Of a DNA stretch of 64,000 nt, positions 49,631 to 62,677 are shown one piece after another. Source of the stretch: Hydractinia symbiolongicarpus (taxonomy: Eukaryota; Cnidaria; Hydrozoa; Anthoathecata; Hydractiniidae); contig NC_079882.1 in the NCBI RefSeq assembly GCF_029227915.1, positions 31,612,001 to 31,676,000 of the forward strand. Direction: 5' to 3'. The number at the start of each line of letters is the position of its first letter. Position 1 is the stretch's first letter. A model generated the notes under the pieces. That model ran no database searches, was not told where the DNA came from, and worked only from the letters and a program-made list of their open reading frames with translations. A program made the position numbers and the translations under genes.

Positions 49631-52600
49631 TGAGTCCAGGATTTACGGGAAATGGCGGGTTTTCGTTTGCCAGCGATTAAACTTCTTTTATTCAGTGTCT
49701 CATCAAAAATGAAAACATTTTTAAAAACTACAAGTCTCATGCGTTTTAGTGGTGAAAAGATAATTTAAAAAATTGTTTTGGAAATGAGTTTACTCACAGG
49801 GAACTTTCTTTTTATACATTCGACTATACGGGCCAAGCCCGGGATTTACGGGAAATCACGGGTTTTCGTTTGCCGGCGATTAAACCACTTTCATTAAGCG
49901 TCTCATCAAAAATGAAAACATTTCTGAAAACTACAAGTCTCATGCGTTTTAGTGGTGGAAAAATAATTTAAAAAATCGTTCGGGAAATGAGTTTACTCCC
50001 TGGGTACTTTATTTGTATACTTTTGACTATACGGGCCGAGTCCGGGATTTACGGGAAGTCGCAGGTTTTTGTTTGCCGTCGATTAAACTTCTTTTATTCA
50101 GCGTCTCATCAAAAATGAAAACATTTTTGAAAACTACAAGTCTCATGCGTTTTAGTGGTGAAAAGATAATTTAAAAAATCGTTCGGGAAACGAGTTTACA
50201 CCCTGGGTACTTTCTTTGTATACTTTTGACTTTACAGGCCGAGTCTGGGATTTACAGGAAATCGCAGGTTTTCGTTTGCCGGCGTTTAAACTTCTTTTAT
50301 TCAGCGTCTCATCAAAAATGAAAACAAGATTGAAGACTACAAGTCTCATCCGTTTTAGTGGTGAAAAAATAATTTAAAGAATCGTTCGGGAAATAAGTTT
50401 ACTCCCTGGGTACTTTCTTTGTATACTTTTGATTATACGGGCCGAGTCCGGGTTTTACGGGAAATGGCGGGTTTTCGTTTGCCGGCGATTAAACTTCTTT
50501 TATTCAATGTCTCATCAAAAATGAAAACATTTTTAAAAACTACAAGTCTCATGCGTTTTAGTGGTGAAAAGATAATTTAAAAAATTGTTTTGGAAATGAG
50601 TTTACTCACAGGGAACTTTCTTTTTATACATTCGACTATACGGGCCAAGCCCGGGATTTACGGGAAATCACGGGTTTTCGTTTGCCGGCGATTAAACCAC
50701 TTTCATTAAGCGTCTCATCAAAAATGAAAACATTTCTGAAAACTACAAGTCTCATGCGTTTTAGTGGTGGAAAAATAATTTAAAAAATCGTTCGGGAAAT
50801 GAGTTTACTCCCTGGGTACTTTATTTGTATACTTTTGACTATACGGGCCGAGTCCGGGATTTACGGAAAGTCGCAGGTTTTTGTTTGCCGGCGATTAAAC
50901 TTCTTTTATTCAGCGTCTCATCAAAAATGAAAACATTTTTGAAAACTACAAGTCTCATGCGTTTTAGTGGTGAAAATATAATTTAAAAAATCGTTCGGGA
51001 AATGAGTTTACACCCTGGGTACTTTCTTTGTATACTTTTGACTTTACAGGCCGAGTCTGGGATTTACGGGAAATCGCAGGTTTTCGTTTCCCGGCGTTTA
51101 AACTTCTTTTATTCAGCGTCTCATCAAAAATGAAAACAAGTTTGAAGACTTCAAGTCTCATGCGTTTTAGTGGTGAAAAAATAATTTAAAAAATCGTTCG
51201 GAAAATGAGTTTACTCCCTGTGCACTTTCTTTGTATACTTTTGACTATACGGGCCAAGCCCGGGTTTTACGGGAAATGGCGGGTTTTCGTTTGCCGGCGA
51301 TTAAACTTCTATTATTCAGTGTCTCATCAAAAATGAAAACATTTTTAAAAACTACAAGTCTCATGCGTTTTAGTGGTGAAAAGATAATTTAAAAAATTGT
51401 TTTTGAAATGAGTTTACTCACAGGGAACTTTCTTTTTATACATTCGACTATACGGGCCAAGCCCGGGATTTACGGGAAATCACGGGTTTTCGTTTGCCGG
51501 CGATTAAACTTCTTTTATTCAGTGTCTCATCAAAAATGAAAACATTTTTAAAAACTACAAGTCTCATGCGTTTTAGTGGTGAAAAGATAATTTAAAAAAT
51601 TGTTTTTGAAATGAGTTTACTCACAGGGAACTTTCTTGTTATACATTCGACTATACGGGCCAAGCCCGGGATTTACGGGAAATCACGGGTTTTCGTTTGC
51701 CGGCGATTAAACCACTTTCATTAAGCGTCTCATCAAAAATGAAAACAAGTTTGAAGACTTCAAGTCTCATGCGTTTTAGTGGTGAAAAAATAATTTAAAA
51801 AATCGTTCGGAAAATGAGTTTACTCCCTGTGCACTTTCTTTGTATACTTTTGACTATACGGGCCAAGCCCGGGATTTGCGGGAATTCGCGGGTTTTCGTT
51901 TGCCGGCAATTAAACTTCTTTTATTCAGCGTCTCATCAAAAATGAAAACATTTTTGAAAACTACAAGTCTTATGCGTTTTAGTGGTGAAAAGATAATTTA
52001 AAAAATCGTTTTGGAAATGAGTTTACTCACAGGGTACTTTCTTTGTATACATTCGACTATACGGGCCAAGCCCGGGATTTACGGGAAATCACGGGTTTTC
52101 GTTTGCCGGCGATTAAACCACTTTCATTAAGCGTCTCATCAAAAATGAAAACATTTCTGAAAACTACAAGTCTCATGCGTTTTAGTGGTGGAAAAATAAT
52201 TTAAAAAATCGTTCGGGAAATGAGTTTACTCCCTGGGTACTTTATTTGTATACTTTTGACTATACGTGCCGAGTCCGGGATTTACGGGAAGTCGCAGGTT
52301 TTCGTTTGCCGGCGTTTAAACTTCTTTTATTCAGCGTCTCATCAAAAATGAAAACATTTTTGAAAACTACAAGTCTCATGCGTTTTAGTGGTGAAGAGAT
52401 AATTTAAAAAATCGTTCGGGAAATGAGTTTACACCCTGGGTACTTTCTTTGTATACTTTTGATTATACGGGCCGAGTCCGGGTTTTACGGGAAATGGCGG
52501 GTTTTCGTTTGCCGGCGATTAAACTTCTTTTTTTCAGCGTCTCATTAAAAATGAAAACATTTTTGAAAACTACAAGTCTCATGCGTTTTAGTGGTGAAAA

Positions 52601-52980
52601 TATAATTTAAAAAATCGTTCGGGAAATGAGTTTACACCCTGGGTACTTTCTTTGTATACTTTTGACTTTACAGGGCGAGTCTGGGATTTACGGGAAATCG
52701 CAGGTTTTCGTTTGCCGGCGTTTAAACTTCTTTTTAGTGGTGAAAAAAAAATTTAAAAAATGGTTCGGGAAATGAGTTTACTCCCTGGGTAATTTCTTTG
52801 TATACTTTTGATTATACGGGCCGAGTCCGGGGTTTACGGGAAATGGCGGTCGTTTGCCGGCGATTAAACTTCTTTTATTCAGCCTCTTATCAAAAATGAA
52901 AACATTTTTGAAAACTACAAGTCTTATGCGTTTTAGTGGTGAAAAAATAATTTAAAAAATCGTTCTGGAAATGAGTTTAC
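49631..52980 (+). repeat. Copy 1 of the 3,187-bp duplication
   Basis: Monomers here carry GGGAACTTTCTTTTTATAC (about 49,799, 50,612 and 51,424), GGTGGAAAAATAATTT with TACTTTATTTG, and AAAACAAGTTTGAAGACTTC with CCCTGTGCACTTTC. They recur downstream with offsets of 3,187, about 3,592 and about 2,983 bp. The changes of offset are whole monomers gained or lost in one copy. It ends with the truncated monomer at 52,731. Confidence 0.75.
52714..52740 (+). repeat. Truncated monomer junction (57-bp deletion), copy 1
   Basis: TTTAAACTTCTTTTTAGTGGTG joins monomer position 198 to position 53 of the next monomer. The end of one copy and the first 52 bases of the next, including the inverted repeat, are missing. 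Both edges of the loss carry TTTT, so the junction lies in a microhomology. The following monomer also has an ATGGTTCGGG variant and a 4-bp loss in AAATGGCGGTCGTTTGCC (about 52,842-52,858). Confidence 0.85.
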
Positions 52981-55900
52981 TCACTGGGTACTTTCTTTGT
53001 ATACATTCGACTATACGGGCCAAGCCCGGGATTTACGGGAAATCACGGGTTTTCGTTTGCCGGCGATCAAACCACTTTTATTAAGCGTCTCATCAAAAAT
53101 GAAAACATTTCTGAAAACTACAAGTTTCAAGCGTTTTAGAGGTGAAAAAATAATTTAAAAAATCGTTCGGGAAATAAGTTTACTCCCTGGGTACTTTCTT
53201 TGTATACTTTTGATTATACGGGCCGAGTCCGGGTTTTACGGGAAATGGCGGGTTTTCGTTTGCCGGCGATTAAACTTCTTCTATTCAGCGTCTCATTAAA
53301 AATGAAAACATTTTTGAAAACTACAAGTCTCATGCGTTTTAGTGGTGAAAATATAATTTCAAAAATCGTTCGGGAAATGAGTTTACACCCTGGGTACTTT
53401 CTTTGTATACTCTTGACTTTACAGGCCGAGTCTGGGATTTACAGGAAATCGCAGGTTTTCGTTTGCCGGCGTTTAAACTTCTTTTATTCAGCGTCTCATC
53501 AAAAATGAAAACAAGATTGAAGACTACAAGTCTCATCCGTTTTAGTGGTGAAAAAATAATTTAAAGAATCGTTCGGGAAATAAGTTTACTCCCTGGGTAC
53601 TTTCTTTGTATACTTTTGATTATACGGGCCGAGTCCGGGTTTTACGGGAAATGGCGGGTTTTCGTTTGCCGGCGATTAAACTTCTTTTATTCAGTGTCTC
53701 ATCAAAAATGAAAACATTTTTAAAAACTACAAGTCTCATGCGTTTTAGTGGTGAAAAGATAATTTAAAAAATTGTTTTGGAAATGAGTTTACTCACAGGG
53801 AACTTTCTTTTTATACATTCGACTATACGGGCCAAGCCCGGGATTTACGGGAAATCACGGGTTTTCGTTTGCCGGCGATTAAACCACTTTCATTAAGCGT
53901 CTCATCAAAAATGAAAACATTTCTGAAAACTACAAGTCTCATGCGTTTTAGTGGTGGAAAAATAATTTAAAAAATCGTTCGGGAAATGAGTTTACTCCCT
54001 GGGTACTTTATTTGTATACTTTTGACTATACGGGCCGAGTCCGGGATTTACGGAAAGTCGCAGGTTTTTGTTTGCCGGCGATTAAACTTCTTTTATTCAG
54101 CGTCTCATCAAAAATAAAAACATTTTTGAAAACTACAAGTCTCATGCGTTTTAGTGGTGAAAAGATAATTTAAAAAATTGTTTTGGAAATGAGTTTACTC
54201 ACAGGGAACTTTCTTTTTATACATTCGACTATACGGGCCAAGCCCGGGATTTACGGGAAATCACGGGTTTTCGTTTGCCGGCGATTAAACCACTTTCATT
54301 AAGCGTCTCATCAAAAATGAAAACATTTCTGAAAACTACAAGTCTCTTGCGTTTTAGTGGTGGAAAAATAATTTAAAAAATCGTTCGGGAAATGAGTTTA
54401 CTCCCTGGGTACTTTATTTGTATACTTTTGACTATACGGGCCGAGTCCGGGATTTACGGAAAGTCGCAGGTTTTTGTTTGCCGGCGATTAAACTTCTTTT
54501 ATTCAGCGTCTCATCAAAAATGAAAACATTTTTGAAAACTACAAGTCTCATGCGTTTTAGTGGTGAAAATATAATTTAAAAAATCGTTCGGGAAATGAGT
54601 TTACACCCTGGGTACTTTCTTTGTATACTTTTGACTTTACAGGCCGAGTCTGGGATTTACGGGAAATCGCAGGTTTTCGTTTCCCGGCGTTTAAACTTCT
54701 TTTATTCAGCGTCTCATCAAAAATGAAAACAAGTTTGAAGACTTCCAGTCTCATGCGTTTTAGTGGTGAAAAAATAATTTAAAAAATCGTTCGGAAAATG
54801 AGTTTACTCCCTGTGCACTTTCTTTGTATACTTTTGACTATACGGGCCAAGCCCGGGATTTGCGGGAATTCGCGGGTTTTCGTTTGCCGGCAATTAAACT
54901 TCTTTTATTCAGCGTCTCATCAAAAATGAAAACATTTTTGAAAACTACAAGTCTTATGCGTTTTAGTGGTGAAAAGATAATTTAAAAAATCGTTTTGGAA
55001 ATGAGTTTACTCACAGGGTACTTTCTTTGTATACATTCGACTATACGGGCCAAGCCCGGGATTTACGGGAAATCACGGGTTTTCGTTTGCCGGCGATTAA
55101 ACCACTTTCATTAAGCGTCTCATCAAAAATGAAAACATTTCTAAAAACTACAAGTCTCATGCGTTTTAGTGGTGGAAAAATAATTTAAAAAATCGTTCGG
55201 GAAATGAGTTTACTCCCTGGGTACTTTATTTGTATACTTTTGACTATACGTGCCGAGTCCGGGATTTACGGGAAGTCGCAGGTTTTCGTTTGCCGGCGTT
55301 TAAACTTCTTTTATTCAGCGTCTCATCAAAAATGAAAACATTTTTGAAAACTACAAGTCTCATGCGTTTTAGTGGTGAAGAGATAATTTAAAAAATCGTT
55401 CGGGAAATGAGTTTACACCCTGGGTACTTTCTTTGTATACTTTTGACTTTACAGGCCGAGTCTGGGATTTACGGGAAATCGCAGGTTTTCGTTTGCCGGC
55501 GTTTAAACTTCTTTTATACAGCGTCTCATCAAAAATGAAAACAAGTTTGAAGACTACAAGTCTCATCCGTTTTAGTGGTGAAAAAATAATTTAAAAAATC
55601 GTTCGGGAAATAAGTTTACTCCCTGGGTAGTTTCTTTGTATACTTTTGATTATACGGGCCGAGTCCGGGTTTTACGGGAAATGGCGGGTTTTCGTTTGCC
55701 GGCGATTAAACTTCTTTTTTTCAGCGTCTCATTAAAAATGAAAACATTTTTGAAAACTACAAGTCTCATGCGTTTTAGTGGTGAAAATATAATTTAAAAA
55801 ATCGTTCGGGAAATGAGTTTACACCCTGGGTACTTTCTTTGTATACTTTTGACTTTACAGGGCGAGTCTGGGATTTACGGGAAATCGCAGGTTTTCGTTT

Positions 55901-56159
55901 GCCGGCGTTTAAACTTCTTTTTAGTGGTAAAAAAAAAATTTAAAAAATGGTTCGGGAAATGAGTTTACTCCCTGGGTAATTTCTTTGTATACTTTTGATT
56001 ATACGGGCCGAGTCCGGGGTTTACGGGAAATGGCGGTCGTTTGCCGGCGATTAAACTTCTTTTATTCAGCCTCTTATCAAAAATGAAAACATTTTTGAAA
56101 ACTACAAGTCTTATGCGTTTTAGTGGTGAAAAAATAATTTAAAAAATCGTTCTGGAAAT
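52981..56159 (+). repeat. Copy 2 of the 3,187-bp duplication
   Basis: This follows the order of 49,631-52,980 with an extra two-monomer (406-bp) tandem duplication of the GGGAACTTTCTTTTTATAC pair (about 53,799 and 54,205). It ends with the same truncated monomer at 55,918. A GATCAAACCACTTTTATTAAG monomer at 53,066 recurs at 56,456. That 3,390-bp spacing equals 17 monomers minus the 61 bp lost in the truncated pair. Confidence 0.75.
55901..55927 (+). repeat. Truncated monomer junction (57-bp deletion), copy 2
   Basis: The same TTCTTTTTAGTGGT junction as at 52,731, exactly 3,187 bp downstream, with the same ATGGTTCGGG and GGCGGTCGTTTGCC changes in the next monomer. It differs by GGTAAAAAAAAAATTT for GGTGAAAAAAAAATTT. 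Identity of three independent rare changes shows that it was copied by duplication, not deleted twice. Confidence 0.85.
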
Positions 56160-57600
56160 GAGTTTACTCACTGGGTACTTTCTTTGTATACATTCGACTA
56201 TACGGGCTGAGTCCGGGATTTACGGGAAATCGCAGGTTTTCGTTTGCCGGCGATTAAACCTCTTTCATTAAGCGTCTCATCAAAAATGAAAACATTTTTA
56301 AAAACTACAAGTCTCATGTGTTTTAGTGGTGAAAAGATAATTTAAAAAATCGTTTTGGAAATGAGTTTACTCACAGAGTACTTTCTTTGTATACATTCGA
56401 CTATAGGGGCCAAGCCCGGGATTTACGGGAAATCACGGGTTTTCGTTTGCCGGCGATCAAACCACTTTTATTAAGCGTCTCATCAAAAATGAAAACATTT
56501 CTGAAAACTACAAGTTTCAAGCGTTTTAGTGGTGAAAAAATAATTTAAAAAATCGTTCGGGAAATAAGTTTACTCCCTGGGTACTTTCTTTGTATACTTT
56601 TGATTATACGGGCCGAGTCCGGGTTTTACGGGAAATGGCGGGTTTTCGTTTGCCGGCGATTAAACTTCTTCTATTCAGCGTCTCATTAAAAATGAAAACA
56701 TTTTTGAAAACTACAAGTCTCATGCGTTTTAGTGGTGAAAATATAATTTAAAAAATCGTTCGGGAAATGAGTTTACACCCTGGGTACTTTCTTTGTATAC
56801 TCTTGACTTTACAGGCCGAGTCTGGGATTTACGGGAAATCGCAGGTTTTCGTTTGCCGGCGTTTAAACTTCTTTTATTCAGCGTCTCATCAAAAATGAAA
56901 AGCAAGTTTGAAGACTACAAGTCTCATCCGTTTTAGTGGTGAAAAAATAATTTAAAAAATCGTTCGGGAAATAAGTTTACTCCCTGGGTACTTTCTTTGT
57001 ATACTTTTGATTATACGGGCCGAGTCCGGGTTTTACGGGAAATGGCGGGTTTTTGTTTGCCGGCGATTAAACTTCTTTTATTCTGCGTCTCATCAAAAAT
57101 GAAAACATTTTTGAAAACTACAAGTCTTATGCGTTTTAGTGGTGAAAAAATAATTTAAAAAATCGTTCTGGAAATGAGTTTACTCACAGGGTACTTTCTT
57201 TGTATACATTCTACTATACGGGCCAAGCCCGGGATTTACGGGAAATCGCAGGTTTTCGTTTGCCGGCGATTAAACCTCTTTCATTAAGCGTCTCATCAAA
57301 AATGAAAACGTTTTTGAAAACTACAAGTCTCGTGCGTTTTAGTGGTGAAAAAATAATTTAAAAAATCGTTCGGGAAATAAGTTTACTCCCTGGGTACTTT
57401 CTTTGTATACGTTTGACTATACGGGCTGAGTCCAGGATTTACGGGAAATGGCGGGTTTTCGTTTGCCAGCGATTAAACTTCTTTTATTTAGTGTCTCATC
57501 AAAAATGAAAACATTTTTAAAAACTACAAGTCTCATGCGTTTTAGTGGTGAAAAGATAATTTAAAAAATCGTTTTGGAAATGAGTTTACTCACAGGGTAC
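56160..57600 (+). repeat. Mixed monomers after the 3,187-bp duplication
   Basis: About seven monomers. 56,400-56,950 resembles 53,010-53,560 (GATCAAACCACTTTTATTAAG, then GATTATACGGGCCGAGTCCGGG with TTCTTCTATTCAGCG, then TACTCTTGACTTTACAGG). A 1-bp insertion gives ATGAAAAGCAAGTTTG at about 56,898. Elsewhere in the last 7 kb the related form is ATGAAAGCAAGTTTG. Nothing other than satellite is seen. Confidence 0.7.
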
Positions 57601-60600
57601 TTTCTTTGTATACTTTTGATTTTACGGGCCGAGTCCGGGTTTTACGGGAAATGGCGGGTTTTCGTTTGTCGGCGATTAAACTTCTTCTATTCAGCGTCTC
57701 ATTAAAAATGAAAACATTTTTGAAAACTACAAGTCTCATGCGTTTTAGTGGTGAAAATATAATTTAAAAAATCGTTCGGGAAATGAGTTTACACCCTGGG
57801 TACTTTCTTTGTATACTCTTGACTTTACAGGCCGAGTCTGGGATTTACGGGAAATCGCAGGTTTTCGTTTGCCGGCGTTTAAACTTCTTTTATTCAGTGT
57901 CTCATCAAAAATGAAAGCAAGTTTGAAGACTACAAGTCTCATCCGTTTTAGTGGTGAAAAAATAATTTAAAAAATCGTTCGGGAATTAAGTTTACTCCCT
58001 GGGTACTTTCTTTGTATACTTTTGATTATACGGTCCGAGTCCGGGTTTTACGGGAAATGGCGGGTTTTCGTTTGCCGGCGATTAAACTTCTTTTATTCAG
58101 TGTCTCATCAAAAATGAAAACATTTTTGAAAACTATAAGTCTCATGCGTTTTAGTGGTGAAAATATAATTTAAAAAATCGTTCGGGAAATAAGTTTACTC
58201 CCTGGGTACTTTCTTTGTATACTTTTGATTTTACGGGCCGAGTCCGGGTTTTACGGGAAATGGCGGGTTTTCGTTTGCCGGCGATTAAACTTCTTCTATT
58301 CAGCGTCTCATTAAAAATGAAAACATTTTTGAAAACTACAAGTCTCATGCGTTTTAGTGGTGAAAATATAATTTAAAAAATCGTTCGGGAAATGAGTTTA
58401 CACCCTGGGTACTTTCTTTGTATACTCTTGACTTTACAGGCCGAGTCTGGGATTTACGGGAAATCGCAGGTTTTCGTTTGCCGGCGTTTAAACTTCTTTT
58501 ATTCAGCGTCTCATCAAAAATGAAAGCAAGTTTGAAGACTACAAGTCTCATCCGTTTTAGTGGTAAAAAAATAATTTAAAAAATCGTTCGGGAAATAAGT
58601 TTACTCCCTGGGTACTTTCTTTGTATACTTTTGATTATACGGGCCGAGTCCGGGTTTTACGGGAAATGGCGGGTTTTTGTTTGCCGGCGATTAAACTTCT
58701 TTTATTCTGCGTCTCATCAAAAATGAAAACATTTTTGAAAACTACAAGTCTTATCCGTTTTAGTGATGAAAAAATAATTTAAAAAATCGTTCTGGAAATG
58801 ACTTTACTCACAGGGTACTTTCTTTGTATACATTCGACTATACGGGCCAAGCCCGGGATTTACGGGAAATCGCAGGTTTTCGTTTGCCGGCGATTAAACT
58901 TCTTTTATTCAGCGTCTCATCAAAAATGAAAGCAAGTTTGAAGACTACAAGTCTCATCCGTTTTAGTGGTAAAAAAATAATTTAAAAAATCGTTCGGGAA
59001 ATAAGTTTACTCCCTGGGTACTTTCTTTGTATACTTTTGATTATACGGGCCGAGTCCGGGTTTTACGGGAAATGGCGGGTTTTTGTTTGCCGGCGATTAA
59101 ACTTCTTTTATTCTGCGTCTCATCAAAAATGAAAACATTTTTGAAAACTACAAGTCTTATCCGTTTTAGTGATGAAAAAATAATTTAAAAAATCGTTCTG
59201 GAAATGACTTTACTCACAGGGTACTTTCTTTGTATACATTCGACTATACGGGCCAAGCCCGGGATTTACGGGAAATCGCAGGTTTTCGTTTGCCGGCGAT
59301 TAAACCTCTTTCATTAAGCGTCTCATCAAAAATGAAAACGTTTTTGAAAACTACAAGTCTCGTGCGTTTTAGTGGTGAAAAAATAATTTAAAAAATCGTT
59401 CGGGAAATAAGTTTACTCCCTGGGTACTTTCTTTGTATACGTTTGACTATACGGGCTGAGCCCAGGATTTACGGGAAATGGCGGGTTTTCGTTTGCCAGC
59501 GATTAAACTTCTTTTATTCAGTGTCTCATCAAAAATGAAAACATTTTTAAAAACTACAAGTCTCATGCGTTTTAGTGGTGAAAAGATAATTTAAAAAATA
59601 GTTTTGGAAATGAGTTTACTCACAGGGTACTTTCTTTGTATACATTCGACTATACGGGCCTAGCCCGGGATTTACGGGAAATCACGGGTTTTCGTTTGCC
59701 GGCGATTAAACCACTTTCATTAAGCGTCTCATCAAAAATGAAAACATTTCTGAAAACTACAAGTCTCATGCGTTTTAGTGGTGGAAAAATAATTTAAAAA
59801 ATCGTTCGGGAAATGAGTTTACTCCCTGGGTACTTTATTTGTATACGTTTGACTATACGGGCTGAGCCCAGGATTTACGGGAAATGGCGGGTTTTCGTTT
59901 GCCAGCGATTAAACTTCTTTTATTCAGTGTCTCATCAAAAATGAAAACATTTTTAAAAACTACAAGTCTCATGCGTTTTAGTGGTGAAAAGATAATTTAA
60001 AAAATAGTTTTGGAAATGAGTTTACTCACAGGGTACTTTCTTTGTATACATTCGACTATACGGGCCTAGCCCGGGATTTACGGGAAATCACGGGTTTTCG
60101 TTTGCCGGCGATTAAACCACTTTCATTAAGCGTCTCATCAAAAATGAAAACATTTCTGAAAACTACAAGTCTCATGCGTTTTAGTGGTGGAAAAATAATT
60201 TAAAAAATCGTTCGGGAAATGAGTTTACTCCCTGGGTACTTTATTTGTATACTTTTGACTATACGGGCCGAGTCCGGGTTTTACGGGAAGTCGCAGGTTG
60301 TCGTTTGCCGGCGATTAAACTTCTTTTATTCAGTGTTTCATCAAAAATGAAAACATTTTTGAAAACTATAAGTCTCATGCGTTTTAGTGGTGAAAATATA
60401 ATTTAAAAAATCGTTCGGGAAATGAGTTTACACCCTGGGTACTTTCTTTGTATACTCTTGACTTTACAGGCCGAGTCTGGGATTTACGGGAAATCGCAGG
60501 TTTTCGTTTGCCGGCGTTTAAACTTCTTTTATTCAGCGTCTCATCAAAAATGAAAACAAGTTTGAAGACTACAAGTCTCATCCGTTTTAGTGGTGAAAAA

Positions 60601-60850
60601 ATAATTTAAAAAATCGTTCGGGAAATAAGTTTACTCCCTGGGTACTTTCTTTGTATACTTTTAATTATACGGGCCGAGTCCGGGTTTAACGGGAAATGGC
60701 GGGTTTTCGTTTGCCGGCGATTAAACTTCTTTTATTCAGCGTCTCATTAAAAATGAAAACATTTTTGAAAACTACAAGTCTCATGCGCTTTAGAGGTGAA
60801 AAGATAATTTAAAAAATCGTTCGGGAAATGAGTTTACACCCTGGGTACTT
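57601..60850 (+). repeat. Domain with two 406-bp (2-monomer) tandem duplications
   Basis: The pair at about 58,500-58,905 and 58,906-59,311 shares ATGAAAGCAAGTTTG, CTCATCCGTTTTAG and TTTTAGTGATGAAAAAAT; the TCCG marker is at 58,551 and 58,957. A second pair at about 59,430-59,835 and 59,836-60,241 shares ATACGTTTGACTATACGGGC with GAGCCCAGG, AAAATAGTTTTGG and GGCCTAGCCCGGG (59,439 and 59,845). TACTCTTGACTTTACAGG family C monomers are frequent. Confidence 0.8.
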
Positions 60851-62677
60851 TCTTTGTATACTTTTGACTTTACAGGGCGAGTCTGGGATTTACGGGAAAT
60901 CGCAGGTTTTCGTTTGCCGGCGTTTTAACTTCTTTTATTCAGCGTCTCATCAAAAATGAAAACAAGTTTGAAGACTTCAAGTCTCATGCGTTTTAGTGGT
61001 GAAAAAATAATTTAAAAAATCGTTCGGGAAATGAGTTTACTCCCTGTGTACTTTCTTTGTATACTTTTGACTATACGGGCCAAGCCCGGGATTTACGGGA
61101 ATTCGCGGGTTTTCGTTTGCCGGCGATTAAACTTCTTTTACTCAGTGTCTCATCAAAAATGAAATCATTTTTAAAAACTACAAGTCTCATGCGTTTTAGT
61201 GGTGAAAAGATAATTTAAAAAGTCGTTTTGGAAATGAGTTTACTCACAGGGTACTTTCTTTGTATACATTCGACTATAGGGGCCAAGCCCGGTATTTACG
61301 GGAAATCACGGGTTTTCGTTTGCCGGCGATTAAACCACTTTCATTAAGCGTCTCATCAAAAATGAAAACATTTCTGAAAACTACAAGTCTCGTGCGTTTT
61401 AGTGGTGAAAAAAAAATTTAAAAAATCGCTCGGGAAATGAGTTTACTCCCTGGATACTTTCTTTGTATACATTCGACTACACGGGCCAAGCCCGGGATTT
61501 ACGGGAAATGGCGGGTTTTCGTTTGCCGGCGATTAAACTTCTTTTATTCAGCGTCTCATTAAAAATGAAAACATTTTTGAAAACTACAAGTCTCATGCGT
61601 TTTAGAGGTGAAAAGATAATTTAAAAAATCGTTCGGGAAATGAGTTTACTCCCTGGGTACTTTGTTTGTATACTTTTGATTTTACGGGCCGAGTCCGGGT
61701 TTTACGGGAAATGGCGGGTTTTCGTTTGCCGGCGATTAAACTTCTTCTATTCAGCGTCTCATTAAAAATGAAAACATTTTTGAAAACTACAAGTCTCATG
61801 CGTTTTAGTGGTGAAAATATAATTTAAAAAATCGTTCGGGAAATGAGTTTACACCCTGGGTACTTTCTTTGTATACTCTTGACTTTACAGGCCGAGTCTA
61901 GGATTTACGGGAAATCGCAGGTTTTCGTTTGCCGGCGTTTAAACTTCTTTTATTCAGCGTCTCATCAAAAATGAAAGCAAGTTTGAAGACTACAAGTCTC
62001 ATCCGTTTTAGTGGTAAAAAAATAATTTAAAAAATCGTTCGTGAAATAAGTTTACTCCCTGGGTACTTTCTTTGTATACTTTTGATTATACGGGCCGAGT
62101 CCGGGTTTTACGGGAAATGGCGGGTTTTTGTTTGCCGGCGATTAAACTTCTTTTATTCTGCGTCTCATCAAAAATGAAAACATTTTTGAAAACTACAAGT
62201 CTTATCCGTTTTAGTGATGAAAAAATAATTTAAAAAATCGTTCTGGAAATGAGTTTACTCACAGGGTACTTTCTTTGTATACATTCGACTATACGGGCCA
62301 AGCCCGGGATTTACGGGAAATCGCAGGTTTTCGTTTGCCGGCGATTAAACCTCTTTCATTAAGCGTCTCATCAAAAATGAAAACGTTTTTGAAAACTACA
62401 AGTCTCGTGCGTTTTAGTGGTGAAAAAATAATTTAAAAAATCGTTCGGGAAATAAGTTTACTCCCTGGGTACTTTCTTTGTATACGTTTGACTATACGGG
62501 CTGAGCCCAGGATTTACGGGAAATGGCGGGTTTTCGTTTGCCAGCGATTAAACTTCTTTTATTCAGTGTCTCATCAAAAATGAAAACATTTTTAAAAACT
62601 ACAAGTCTCATGCGTTTTAGTGGTGAAAAGATAATTTAAAAAATCGTTTTGGAAATGAGTTTACTCACAGGGTACTT
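60851..62677 (+). repeat. 1,827-bp (9-monomer) tandem duplication, first copy
   Basis: TACAGGGCGAGTCTGGG followed by GGCGTTTTAACTTC lies at 60,871 and again at 62,698. Other shared markers are GGGAATTCGCGGG, AAAAAGTCGTTT, GCCCGGTATTTACGGG, CCCTGGATACTTTC and TTTTAGAGGTGAAAAG. Offsets stay at 1,827 bp. The junction is placed near 62,678 and is good to a few tens of bases. Confidence 0.82.
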
